In this document: in pieces, positions 21,540 through 32,749 of the stretch
Position numbering within the stretch: the first letter of the stretch is position 1
Layout of the letters: each line of letters opens with the position of its first letter
Assembly (NCBI GenBank): GCA_002221725.1
Contig: NJFT01000017.1
Span: forward strand, 124,001 to 188,000
Direction: 5' to 3'
Source of the DNA: Scedosporium boydii
Lineage: Eukaryota > Ascomycota > Sordariomycetes > Microascales > Microascaceae
Length of the DNA stretch: 64,000 nucleotides
Program-made: the position numbers and the translations under genes
Notes under the pieces: model-generated
The model's input: only the letters and a program-made list of their open reading frames with translations
Databases searched by the model: none
Told to the model about the DNA's origin: nothing

Positions 21540-22706
21540 GCCTAGAATTTAGGCTCCTCTGGATAGGTTGGTATAATACCCAGGTTCCCATATGAAGTAC
21601 AGTTGCCCTACGCCGAGTTTATGAACGTATGCTAACCCTGCGCTCTAAATCGTGAAGGCTGGGCATGACTCATACACGTCAGCTAGGCCGACTCTACGGG
21701 ATGGAAAAGAAATACCTTTTTTCCTGAGTTATGACGCATTTGATGACTTGGTTTTGGGATTTATGGGAGGGTCGTGCTGCATTTAATGGTTAATTAAACT
21801 TATCATGCCTCCGCTCTATTTATAAGTGACGCACATATGTATACCATTGTTAAATCTCTCGCCATTCAACTACGGAGCTCAGCATCTGATATCCTGGACT
21901 ACGGTATATGTTTACATCGCACTATAGACATGCCGTAACTTCTCAAAACACGAGGATCGTGAGGGGCTAAACATTGATGAGAGTCTCGTGTTACATATTG
22001 TACTTCCTGACTTCCTTATTCGGAACTGTAAAATAAAGTCCTTTTTTAGGGAGCTTACCTTCCTATGTCCTTGTCGGTCATCTCACTCTATACCTCGTCA
22101 AACCGCCAACTCATTCACCGAGCCCTCCTATAAGAAAGGCGAACGTGGTCGCTGAATGCGAATGATAGACATAACTCTTCTGCATCCTCAGCCACTTTTA
22201 GTGTCTAGCGGTTTGATAATCCACCAGTGCTGACGATGTGATGGATGCCCGATGATTCCGATCTTATATAGACAGGTCATAGAAAACAGGCCGGTGCAGA
22301 CAATTGTCTAACAGGTATGCGAAAAACTTGAGATCATTGTCGATCACTCTTGTGATGACTCCGATCTGCCGGCGATTAGCAGCGATCATCCAAAGAAGAG
22401 CTCCGATCACCCAAAGGGGGGGGGAACATCTAGGTAAACTGCAGGTTCTGCCACAGATCTAGTTTATTCTCCCATACTCTTCAGGAGTCAATTCAAATAC
22501 AACCACACCCCTACACTTGAAACACTTGAATACACGCTTCTCACCAACATCTTGTGAACACTGCCTGACTGCCTCGCTTACTCCATAACAGGCACCCCCA
22601 GCCCCTGCACCAGCTGTATCCGCTTGACACACCGAGGACGAGTGTTCATATAGCAACATATGAGAATAGCCGATACCGATCACCGCCTTCAAGCGATGAC
22701 TGGACA
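21540..22706. other. Intergenic with second direct-repeat copy
   Basis: Holds copy 2 of the direct repeat (22025-22263). The minus strand from 22459 to about 22650 keeps an open frame rich in cysteine (GACYGVSEAVRQC, KRVFKCFKCR) that could be a further exon or former extension of the leftward cysteine-rich gene; I could not find a convincing splice. Confidence 0.55.
22025..22263 (+). repeat. Direct repeat A, copy 2 (~240 bp)
   Basis: Same-orientation partner of 20712-20962, about 1.3 kb downstream. The end is best conserved (GCTGACGATGTGATGGA then GCCCGATGATTC). Differences between copies are mostly C/T and G/A, as expected if repeat-induced point mutation acted on a duplication. Confidence 0.88.
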
Positions 22707-23328
22707 TTACAGCTTCAGCGTACCGACCTGTCCACCGGCAGTGCAGACATCCACTGTCCGTCCCCGGTTGAGGACGCTGATCTCGTTTGGGGGGATGAAC
22801 TGGGTGCATCGCCCGAACCTGTCACATTCACCTTCTTCTCCCCCAACAACGCACGCCGTTCCGATGTTCCCGAACAGCGCGCTCCCCCTACCGCTGGCGA
22901 AGTCCCCGAATCCAGAGTCGACGTCCTCCTGGCCAGCCGGCGCTGTGGAAAGTCTGGGGTCAGCAAGACCGACAGTTATTGATGGGGAAGAGGGCTGGCT
23001 TACTCCTCGTGCATTCGGCCACCGGGCGGCCCTGGTTCAGGATACTGTTCTCGTTCGGAGGGATGAATTTGAAGCAGCGGCCGAAGCGGTCGCACTCGCC
23101 CTCCTGACGGCCGACGGTGCAGGGCTCACCAGCATTGGCAAAGATATCGGTCAGCTGGCGACGGATGGGGACTGGTCGGTGTTAGTAGCGGTCGATGATA
23201 GTGTTAGAACTTGAACTTTCATGGGGGTCTAGGATTTCCCCCCCAACGAATGTCTAAGTTGGGTTCTTACTCGTGCTGGTCTGGCCGAGACTTAGGATGC
23301 CCATGGTGGTGATGATGGAAAACCGCAT
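22707..23328 (-). CDS. Secreted protein with two copies of a four-cysteine module
   Basis: The model is complement(join(22707..22942,23004..23171,23271..23328)), 153 aa, all exons in phase. MRFSIITTMGILSLGQTST is a signal-peptide-like start, and the following RR near residue 24 could be a Kex2-type processing site. Two modules have identical spacing: C37-x8-C46-x5-C52-x20-C73 and C106-x8-C115-x5-C121-x20-C142. Both contain EGECDRFGRC, then FIPPNE and an NxGR turn. Introns sit just before module 1 and between the modules. I know no named family for it. The stop at 22707 gives a closed frame, but a splice near GTACGC into the cysteine-rich frame that ends at 22459 remains possible. Function unknown; candidate effector or secreted binding protein. 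Confidence 0.72.
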
Positions 23329-26300
23329 TGTGGGGGATTGGTAGTGCTTGCGGAAAAAGGAAGAACAAAAAAGGTGCGCCGGATAAGAAAAAGAAAAGAA
23401 GTCAATTGAGTGAGAAGATCGATCCTGCGATGCCGATCTCAGTTTGGTAGTCAGCGCAGAGAACTGGGTGGGCTTTATAGTCATCTATCTCAACACAGAG
23501 ATAGTTGATAGCCGTTTAGGGGCGCCGAGACCTCTAAGCGACTACGACGTCGAAGGAGTGTTTCGAAGCTTGGCGACGTTCCATACCCTAGCCCCAGTTC
23601 CAGCCTCGGGCAATTGATGTAACGGAACCACAGGGGTTTATTGGTGGGACATGAAGAGTTAACTGAGGGGCTACCGCAGTGTTGTCTGGGGTTTACCTGC
23701 AAGCGATGACAATATCCGTCTCAAGTCCCGGGCTTGGGTGTATGTAGTTCCCAGGGGCGAATACGAAGTAGGTGTTTGGCAGACACAACCCCTTGGGGCA
23801 TAGGAAGGATTCCTATTAGCTAGTGCAGTCCCACAAATCTTCTGATCCAATGCGTTCCGCTTCTCTAGTGTATGTTCACAGCCATAAAATACAGCATTCA
23901 TGATGCTGCATAAAAGCTATAGTTCCTACTCACATCCAACCCCCGACGACATGCCATTACGTCCGAGTATTAGAGGCGGAGCATGGCAGTCCAGGGCTTG
24001 CACCAGTTGTTATTCATATGCTACCTTCTCACGGCTTCAAGATTGGTTCTCTAAACCTAAAGCGTGGAACACCATCTGTCCTAAGGTATCGCATCATGCG
24101 GATTCATGTTTTGGACGCTCGAGGCAATCGGGTTGCCGAAGGGTACGTAACCTGCTGCTTCGGGGCTATATCAAGCTATTCGAGGAGTGCATACTTCTCA
24201 TCTTTTGCGGGCGAGCAACCGGTTTTGCCAATCGCATAACAATCGCATACCGTTTATTCGGACGCGTATAGCACATCCTCCCGGTGGTCTCGGTTTTGCG
24301 ATAGGCCTCTACCACATATCGATCTTGTTGCTAAACTTCTCGCAGTCAAATACGGCGAGAGGTTAGACATTGCCACACCCAATCGCTCGAGGAATGCCTC
24401 GTGAAAATGAGACGGCCAAGGTGGACCTCGAAAAGGATTCCGCCACGCTTGAACCGCCATTTTCAACCAGGATGGGCTTGCGGCGGTTGATATGTGATGA
24501 ATTGAAGAAGAGAAAACTAGGGACGGTACAAGGAAAAGGAGCGGCGTATAGTCGACATACCCCTATGTGTGGAGATTCCCATAGTTGGCCTCATGTCGAC
24601 AGGTTTTGAGATGACCTTTGGTGATAGCCTTACAATGTTGCCTTGTAGAATCTAGGTCAAGATTGTTCATGGGCTGTTGCTCAAATACTCAACGCCGCTC
24701 ATGAATATCGGATGTTAAGTCAGGGAGCTTGGGGAGATGCGACGCCAGCTCTTCTCTGACAGCGAGAACGATCCTGTGATAGACCAGCCCACCATAGCCA
24801 TACCCGTAGTTTCGAGCGACGGTATAAGGTTCTGGCACGCATAATAGAATAGAAACCCCCAATATACTAGGCGAAGAATCAGTGAAACGGTACATACAGC
24901 CAGGGACTCGTCGAACGAGATCGGACTGTAAAAGTGTACGCTCCTTCCGCTGCGTATCCTTGTCTGCATGAGTACGTTTTTGCCCGCTAGTCATTAATTT
25001 GCGATTGGGAAATAGGCGATTTGAACGCCTAACCTTTCGTGTGTAAAGGAGGGACGAAACCATATAACGGCACAACTTTCTACTCCAGCTCGCACTACTG
25101 GGCGGTGCTAAAGCTCAACGTCATCACCTCCGTGTTGAATCGTAACGATATTTCTCTTTCAGGCTGCGTTGTCATTCGTTCATTCAACTGCCCTATCCTC
25201 ATGGAAGTTCCTTGGCCGCCGAGCTAATATCATGCCATACCAACCCCTCAAGCACGGGAATTACCCGTCCTCGAAAGGCTAGAAATCGCCTGGCTGAGGG
25301 GCCACCTGAAGGAGAACAGGGTAAGTATGGAATACATTTGTCTCCAAAACGGCAAGTTTGATTTTTATCATCTCACCTGGTTTTCGATATCGTGCCGGGT
25401 CATCTTACAGAAATTGTCCGATATCCCAGTGTTGTCCGATTTTCTTTGTGAGGACCGATGTCAGTTATTGTGTCGATGTTGCTAAAGCCCAAGGTTTACC
25501 GAATCGTGATGTCTCGTAATTAGAGCCTTTCTCGACACATACTTTTCATCCTAGTAGTAGGTTCCGGGCTCGAAAAACATAAGTGTGTATACCCAAATGA
25601 ATAGCGCGTCGAGATGGGGGGTGTTGGCAGCTTCAACCAGACCCACTCAGGACTTGCATAACACTCGAATGCTGTCTCTTGCTAGAGTCAACGAAGAAAC
25701 CCACCTCCTACCCTCCTGTCACTTGTAGATCACGAGAGCATTGAGAGGCAATGAAGATGGTTGTCATCAACATCAGTGACAACACCTAGGTGAGTTGGCC
25801 TGCAGGCGCGCCGGGGGGAGGGCGTCGGGGCCGTAAGCGCACGCAAGAGCGCTGTGCGTAAGCCCGAGAAAGGGCTGAAGACATTTGCTTGAGCCGGCAA
25901 TATTCAAAGTCCGAGCCAAGACATTTCACTGCCGATCAGTTGCCAAGCTTGGGGGTAGCGATCTGCCTGTGGGGCAGAATAAGCCCTGACTTTCATAATC
26001 CAGTTAGGACGGTTTGGGCTCTGCGTCGTATCCCGATCGCCGCGTCATTCATCCATTTCGGGCTTCAAGTCGCGAGTTACGAAGCATACGGTTTTATACG
26101 ATTCGCGTTAGACGCATCGCACCGCCACTGTTCAGGAACCCGAACAATCACTTGAGGCAACTTGCTGCGAGATACGATCTGGTTCAAAATACTAATAATA
26201 ATTCATGTCGATCTTCAATCGCAGATCGAAAACGTCTATATATATGTGCCCATGATGCCCTCAAACCCCATTGCTTTGCTCGCTATGACCAGCTATGGGC

Positions 26301-26331
26301 AGCTACACCTCACTCTACAATACTTGCAAAA
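23329..26331. other. Long intergenic region, no gene seen
   Basis: About 3 kb with no supported coding exon. A tRNA-like T-arm occurs on the minus strand near 25014-25030 but no full cloverleaf forms. The last 150 bases hold a TATATATA element ahead of the flavin oxidase. This could be decayed repeat DNA. Confidence 0.55.
26237..26244 (+). promoter_or_regulatory. TATA-like element before flavin oxidase
   Basis: TATATATA lies 95 bp upstream of ATG 26332. Position and composition fit a core promoter; low specificity. Confidence 0.3.
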
Positions 26332-28275
26332 ATGGCTCGCTCTTGGCTCCTCGGACTAGCCGCCATTGTTGGCTCATTCACTCAGGCCTTGCCAGAGGGC
26401 AACTGCCATGCGAAATGTCGTTGTCTCCCATCTCAACCATGCTGGCCCTCAACGGCAGAATGGAAGGCTCTCAACCAATCCGTCCATGGACAACTGGTCC
26501 AAGTTATTCCCGTCGGCAACGTTTGCCACGAGCCCACGTTCGATGAAGCACGATGCAATGAATTGCGTTCTGGCCTAACTTACGATGCCCGCTTCAGGAG
26601 TGCTGAGCCTGGTATACTATTATCCGCCCGATCATATTTTGACAAGCCCAGATCTAACGTCATGAATTTACAGGTGCCGGTTCGTGGTTAAACTGGGAGG
26701 CTTGGGAAACCCGAAACGAAACCTGCTATGTCGACAGTGACAAGAGCATCAAGTGCGGACAAGGGCGCGTCTCGCTTTACTCTGTCGCCGTCCAGACTCC
26801 CGAGGACATCATCGCTACGCTAGAGTTCGCCAACAAGCACAACATCCGACTCGTTATCAAGAACAGTGGCCATGACTTTAGCGGCCGTTCGATGGCGCCT
26901 TTCTCGCTTCAGATCCACACCAAGAAGATGCTAGATATCAAGTACACCGCAGATTTCGCTCTTCGAGGAGCTCCTAGGCAATCGCCCTCGATGGGGCCAG
27001 CAGTCACCATCGGTGCAGGCGTGAAGCTATTCCAGCTCTACAGTTTTTGCCACGAAAAGAACCTTACTTTAATTGCCGGCTTCTCGAGTACCGTTGGAGC
27101 CGCTGGAGGGTTCACACAGGGAGGCGGTCATTCGGTCCTCAGCCCATGGAAGGGGTTAGGCTCCGATAACGTTCTTGAATACACGGTCGTGACGGCCAAT
27201 GTAGGTACACCCCGGGCCCGCTTGTTCTGTCCGGTGGTAACTGACGTCGGCGCAGGGGAAATATCTTTACGTCAACCAATACGAGAATCCCGATCTCTTC
27301 TGGGCGCTCCGCGGTGGCGGCGGCGGAACTTTTGGAATCGTCACCAGTGTCACTTTCAAGGCCCACGAGAATCCCCCCATAACTTACTTCCATATGGACA
27401 TCGCTCGCTCAACAGCGGACGCCAGTTTCTGGAAGTTGATCGAGATTCTCTGGAAGCACTTGCCCGGCCTCAATGACGACTTTGGCACCTCGCTGTCCTC
27501 GGTCATGTACCCTAGCACGGGCATGCCTAGCGCGGTGGATGGAGTACCCACGCAACCCCGCGCCCTTGTGAACCTCAAGGGCTTCGCCGTGGGCACCGCC
27601 ACTACCGAGTTCCGAGCTGCCTTGTCTGCCCTTGAGGATGAATGGCGTACCATCGCTGACAATGCAACCTTGACCTCGCCACGCGATTTCTCCTTCAACA
27701 TCACCACCTTCCCCAGCATTACCTCGTTCTACACTGCAGCACTCACCGGGACGGATCGCAGCGGCGCATCGACCATTATCGGCTCCCGCCTCGTATCCCG
27801 AGACTTCATCAAGAGTCCCGGAGGCCCCGCCGCAATTGCCGACGCCTTTTCCAAGATCAAGGTGTCTCAGGACGAAGCCATCTCCGGAAACATGGTCGGC
27901 GGGGGCGCGGTGGCTGCCACGGGCGAGAAGGAGACTGGAGTCAACCCCGCATGGAGACGGGCTCTGGGTCATATGATGATCGTGCGGGGATGGTACATGG
28001 GCACTCCACTTACCGAACAGCAAGCCATACACGATGAGCTTACGAATGTCCAAGTGCCTATCCTGAAGTCCTTGGCCTTGCCCGGGGAGAAGATGGGCTC
28101 GTACCACAATGAGGGAGATGATGCGGAGCCGGATTTCCAGCGGTCATTCTGGGGCGACAATTACTCCCGTCTCTACAAAATTAAACAAGAGTGGGACCCT
28201 CGAGGCGTGTTTATTGTCCGCAAAGGCGTTGGAAGCGAGGACTGGGATTATGAGGGCATGTGCCGCCTCAAGTAG
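26332..28275 (+). CDS. Secreted FAD-linked oxidoreductase (VAO/BBE-like)
   Basis: This is a berberine-bridge-enzyme-like flavoprotein oxidase, predicted secreted or vacuolar. The model is join(26332..26611,26674..27200,27256..28275), 608 aa, in phase. MARSWLLGLAAIVGSFTQA is a signal peptide. The mature N-terminus is cysteine-rich (GNCHAKCRCLPSQPCW). The FAD_binding_4 domain contains KNSGHDFSGRS, where the His is the usual covalent flavin attachment site, and GGFTQGGGHSVLSPWKGLG. LFWALRGGGGGTFGIVTSVT follows in exon 3. The C-terminal BBE segment is FWGDNYSRLYKIKQEWDPRG. Relatives oxidise alcohols, sugars or alkaloid intermediates, including within secondary-metabolite clusters; this substrate is unknown. 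ATG 26332 was chosen because it starts the signal peptide. Confidence 0.93.
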
Positions 28276-30353
28276 GGGGAAAACGAAGGATAGATGGGCG
28301 CTGGGCCTGTCAAAGGGCTTTCTCTTGGGCTGGGAGAGGAAAGGGATGGCTCAATTCACGATCCCTTTCTAGACATTTTAACTTTCTTTTCATTCTTGGT
28401 AAAATCTTGGGTGCCGACAGCTACACCGCCGCTTTGCCATCACCTTTGGCATGTCGAACTGATATAACAGTTCTTTTCATAACACTATAGAGACCTCTCG
28501 GCATTTCCTTGCGTAGTAGATAATATCACTGAAGAATTTCCTTTAAATAGCATTCATCGTGTTGCCAGCATAGAACCAGTTTTACAGCGTAAGACTAGAG
28601 TCCAACGAGAGGTATCCTACGCAAAATCTGATGCGAACCCCAAAACAAGAACCGGCTGACCTCAAATCATAGGTCGGTCCATCTGCATCCCCCTATATTA
28701 ATGCAATGCGTGTCCTCTTTCTGAGGCTAGAAGCGGGGTGCCGAGAAAGGATTCCACAACTTTTATTTCTAGCTCGTCCGCTAGGCTTGTCTCTCTCTCG
28801 ATATACTATCAATGACACTTCTCTTGTGAGACTACTGCATCTAAGATGGGCCGGGAGACGTGTGCACTGACCCGGAAATGTTTCAGAGTTGTTCACTATT
28901 CCATATGTGAAGGGTGAGCTCCGCTCCCCGAGTATTCGGTGAGAGGTCAGTTGTAGCCCCTATACTAGACGCCGGTAGTTGGAAACCATGCATGTCACTC
29001 ACTCCATACAATGGAGAATGCTACCTACAGTCGGGCCAGATCCAAAAAAAAAAAAGAAAAAAAAAAAGAAAAAGGGAAAGGAAAAAGGCCCTTGAAGCCC
29101 CCGCTGCACTCTCGCCAAAGAAGGCAGTAAGTACTTCGCAATATGCACTCAATTTCTTCCGTTGGCGACCTGCATCTCCGGCTTCACGTGTAGGAGACTC
29201 TACTTCCGACTGCCCTTTAGGTATCCAACGTCACCACCTCCGCTCCCGTGATTGTGGCTAGCTGGGTTCTTGGGCGTCCGTTTCGTGCGTCATTCGGCGC
29301 CCATCGTCTATGAAGGGGTTTCTTGAGTTGACCTGTGGTGACCTGTTTTGGGTCAGGCCAGAGAAGCTAATCACCCAATCATATGGGTCCGGGTACGCGT
29401 TGAAGTGGAGGTGTGTCAGGATGATTTTTCATCGACTGTTATGGACATGGAGGACAAACTGGATGCTAGAGATAAAGACTGTAGTTTGCAGAGATCGCTT
29501 CCCTTCCAATCCGTCTTTGGTCGGACTCTTCCATCCGCGCGGTTCTCCACAGCCTCCGGCCATGCGTATTTGAGCAGAGGCTAACAGAATGGGCCAACAG
29601 AACGGTTTGACTTTGGATAGCCAACTACAGAGGAGCTCCGGAATAGACGAGGAGTGTTTGAGAACAGAGTTCCCCAATGTTCCTAAAGACTTTTGATTTC
29701 GCGATTGAAATCAAAACCATGTGCCCTTCTTGAACTTATAAAGAACCCTGTCTTCAGCACAGTGGCTGGCTGTCCTCGGGCAAGACCATTTGCATGCCCA
29801 TGATCCGACCCGCCCCGAGCGCAGCGCCACTCCGCAAAGCCGGAGGGGCATCCCGGCCTCACTGGGTCGGCTTGCTGCGTTTTAAGCCAGCCACATACGC
29901 TACAATGGAGAAAGGAAATGCGAAGCCATGATTTGGAATCACTTTTTCAGGGAGCGTGGTCTGCCAGTGCGCCATTGGAGCGGTGTTCCGAAGCCCGCAT
30001 GTGATAATCGGCATCACAAAATAGATACATACATCTGCTGAAAACTGCCATTGGCTTTTCTTAGTAGAATTAGTTTGGGGTAAGTCCCTCTGGCGCTTCA
30101 CACCGCTCTTCCTGCGTATTTCGTTGGTGAAGAGAGCCAGTCGTGATGAAGTTAGCTCGCGGCGGGATCCTTCTCGAAGAGTGGGTGAAAAGGCCTGGAA
30201 GACAACATAAAATTACCCCAACGCCCTTGCATGATAATCTCAGGATACCAATTTCAGTCCAACTGCTAAGCTTGGTTCACAGTCTCCGGGCCTTACTTCT
30301 TATTCTATTCTTGTACGGAAAGGCCGCTGTCACCGAGATCATCTGCTTTCGTC
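28276..30353. other. Intergenic, no gene seen
   Basis: About 2 kb without a supported gene. It holds a purine-rich A/G tract (about 29046-29085) and a perfect 10-bp inverted repeat (29691-29716). Confidence 0.6.
29691..29716. repeat. Perfect inverted repeat, 10-bp stem
   Basis: TTTTGATTTC and GAAATCAAAA are exact reverse complements separated by six bases (GCGATT). It lies about 640 bp upstream of the deiminase-like gene. It could be a regulator site, a terminator-like hairpin or chance. Confidence 0.75.
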
Positions 30354-31436
30354 ATGGCTGACTTTACCCTTCACCGTGGTGTAGAATGGGCGGCGCAAAA
30401 AGCTGCGATTGTGGCCTGGCCGGGCTTGGAGGGAAACCTCAAGGATCGCCCAGAAAGCCTAGCCAGAGCCACCGAAGAGGTGTCGAGCATTGCATTGGCG
30501 ATCGCGAACTTCCAGCCTGTCACCCTTATAGTGGGCAAAGATCGTGCTGAAGAGGCCGAGACATACTTCAGCGATATCGAAACGCCTTTCTCAATCACTC
30601 CGCACTGTATCGACGGCACAGATATGGACATATGGACAAGGGACATTGCTCCGATGTTCGTCGTCAAGCAGGGCCGCGGGGCCGACCGCAGCCTCGTGGG
30701 CCTTGACTTTAACTTCAATGGCTGGGGCAACAAACAGTCCACACCAACTACCGCTAGTTTGGCGCGGACGCTTCTAAGAGACATGAAAATCGAGCGTATC
30801 GAAACGTCCATCGTGACCGAAGGGGGCGCTCTAGAGACTGACGGGTCTAGCACTCTCCTCCTGTCGCGGAGCTCAGTCGTGAACGACAACAGAAATCCTA
30901 GAAAGGACATCAATGACATCGAGAACGAACTCAAGCGCGCCCTCGGCATTGAGAAAATTATCTGGATCCCCGGTAGGGAAGGAATTGACCGAACGGACTG
31001 CCACATCGACGCCATCGTTCGCTTCGCTCGCCCGGGGATAGTCGTCTTGAGTAAGGCCAACGAGTCAAAACCGACCGAATGGACAACTGTCTACGGGGAG
31101 ACCCTTGAGGTGCTGGGCAGCGCCACTAGCGCACGAGGCCAGCCGTTCGAGATCGTCGAGATAGAAGAACCTGATGAAGAGATGTTCGAACCTTCGAGCA
31201 GCGGCGACGGCATTGGGGGTGGCCGTCCGGTTCGAAGCTACGCCAGCTACGTGTTGGTCAATGGGGACGTCATTGTACCTCAGTTTGGTGACCCGGCGCA
31301 TGACGCCGTGGCTATAAGAACGATGCAACGTGTCTTTGGCGAGGACAGGAGAATTTTCCCTGTTCTCCTTACGGAGTTGCCCTTGTTGGGCGGCGGCATT
31401 CACTCCGCGACCCAAGATGTCCCATTGTTTCCTTAA
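30354..31436 (+). CDS. Agmatine deiminase/PAD_porph-family protein lacking the catalytic Cys
   Basis: An intronless 360-aa member of the agmatine-deiminase/Porphyromonas-type peptidylarginine-deiminase family (pentein fold), normal in length. Family landmarks are present in order: the N-terminal substrate loop EWAAQKAAIVAWPG, the guanidine-binding acidic motif MDIWTRDIAPMF (about 97-108), NFNGWGNK, EGGALETDG, and DCHIDAIVRFARPG with the general-base His. The active-site cysteine normally sits near the C-terminus in GGGxHCxTQ. Here the motif is GGGIHSATQ, with serine (codon TCC, residue 351) at that position. Without the thiol, the covalent thiouronium mechanism should fail. It may be inactive, have another role, or carry a base error. 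Nothing adjacent suggests polyamine or arginine metabolism. Confidence 0.9.
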   Translation: MADFTLHRGVEWAAQKAAIVAWPGLEGNLKDRPESLARATEEVSSIALAIANFQPVTLIVGKDRAEEAETYFSDIETPFSITPHCIDGTDMDIWTRDIAPMFVVKQGRGADRSLVGLDFNFNGWGNKQSTPTTASLARTLLRDMKIERIETSIVTEGGALETDGSSTLLLSRSSVVNDNRNPRKDINDIENELKRALGIEKIIWIPGREGIDRTDCHIDAIVRFARPGIVVLSKANESKPTEWTTVYGETLEVLGSATSARGQPFEIVEIEEPDEEMFEPSSSGDGIGGGRPVRSYASYVLVNGDVIVPQFGDPAHDAVAIRTMQRVFGEDRRIFPVLLTELPLLGGGIHSATQDVPLFP

Positions 31437-32749
31437 GTTGGAGACTCATCTTTGCTCTTTTCTCAATCCTATAGCTCAAATCTCCACTTATTCTAAGATC
31501 ATTCTTAGGGCAGCTTCAGCGTGGATAAGCCCTTAGTTTATGTTCAATCTGTTAGTATAACGCGTACAGATTCCACTAGTGTCTAGTTGTCTTCCAAGAT
31601 TCTTAAGTAGTCAATTTAAGTCTAGTACCCCCCTAAACTTAAATACGCACTTCAACAATGATTGTAACATACCACTTGGCTGCGTTGCTTACTGGAACAG
31701 GCGTTGACGACCTTAACCCCAAGGGGCTGAGGTGCTCGAGTACTAGGATTGTAACAATAGTGGGATCTGAACCCTCATGTTTTGGTTTGGCGATTCTACG
31801 TAAGAACGTATTCGCCTTGACCTAGAAGAGATGCAGATACCGAACAGGGCCCAAGGATATGATGCGGTATCCTACGTCTAGGCGGGCCCAGGCAAGGGTA
31901 ATGCAAAACAATATGTTCTTATCAACAGGCTAGAGATAGTGGACCTCAAGCCAAATTTCACCACGAAAGGAAGCTCCTGTGACTCTGAGTGGGTGCGCTA
32001 TGAACAAACTAAGTAGATAGAGATGAGAAGGAGCACCAAGATGGGCTACGTGGCTTACATAGCCTTTTAAATGGAACCTACAGAGGATCCAAGCATGCCA
32101 ACAGCTGCTTGATCTCAACTGTGAGGCGCTGCAGAAACACTATTTCGCATACTCACATCGCCTTAAACCCAGCCATGCATCTGGTGAGGTGAGATTTCGA
32201 TCCTGAAGGGTCATGAATAAGCATATCTCGAGAATAGTGTTGGTTCAGGGGGAGCGGCAAAGCCAAGTACGGGCGGCCTTGCGCCTCGTTTTCCGACTAG
32301 CAGCAGGAGCGGCGAGCGAGGCAGGGTAAATGTCCACGCTTTGTAGACTCGATGAAGAGTGGGTTTCGAGGCGCAGAATTTGAACTTCTACGCTAGCGGC
32401 CTGCTGGAATTTAATGTCAGAGAACCCCAATCAGATCATATCAATCTCTGTCCTTCCATCATCAAACAGTTATAGTTTAGCTGCAAGTTGGTCACGTGAT
32501 CAACTATGCGCTTCCCGATCCCCTGCGCCGATCCCCAGCCCCGCTTTAACCGGAGACGGCGACAGGTTCAAAATGAAGACACTCCCCTGATACTCACCGC
32601 CCAACTTGCGATCGGCCTTGTTTGCCTTGAGAGTCTTGGGCCACTGGTATTCTAGTTCGTTACTTGGCAGCCGTTACTGATCCGTCGCTGATGTGCGCTG
32701 ATAGATTCTTCGCCTCCCGCCTAGAGCGCGAGATCGCCAGCGGCCAGCA
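31437..32749. other. Intergenic with dispersed-repeat copy
   Basis: Holds one copy of a ~215 bp dispersed repeat (32115-32330) and the promoter of the transcription factor. No other gene is seen. Confidence 0.65.
32115..32330 (+). repeat. Dispersed repeat B, copy 1 (~215 bp)
   Basis: Aligns in the same orientation with 52351-52580, 20 kb away. Shared stretches include CATGCATCTGGTGAGGT, GAGATTTCGATCCTG, ATGAATAAGCA, TTGGTTCAG and GCGCCTCGTTTT. Copy 2 has a small insertion in the middle. This copy ends about 420 bp upstream of the transcription factor ATG. Confidence 0.85.

Noticed and set aside
25014..25033. Possible tRNA gene on the minus strand
   Set aside because: The T-arm is perfect but the acceptor stem and D-arm do not form and the anticodon arm needs a six-base insertion; kept only as a low-interest remnant.
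25800..25870. Possible CRISPR or phage-like short repeats around GCGC-rich sequence
   Set aside because: No regular spacing or repeated unit; the host is a fungus.
26014..26331. In-frame upstream extension of the flavin oxidase
   Set aside because: The signal peptide begins at ATG 26332 and a TATA-like element lies inside the extension.
27409..28107. 232-codon minus-strand ORF in the flavin oxidase
   Set aside because: Antisense shadow of exon 3, which encodes the BBE-like domain.
32340..32420. TTCAAAT-containing hairpin resembling a T-arm
   Set aside because: G53-C61 pairing is absent and no cloverleaf forms.
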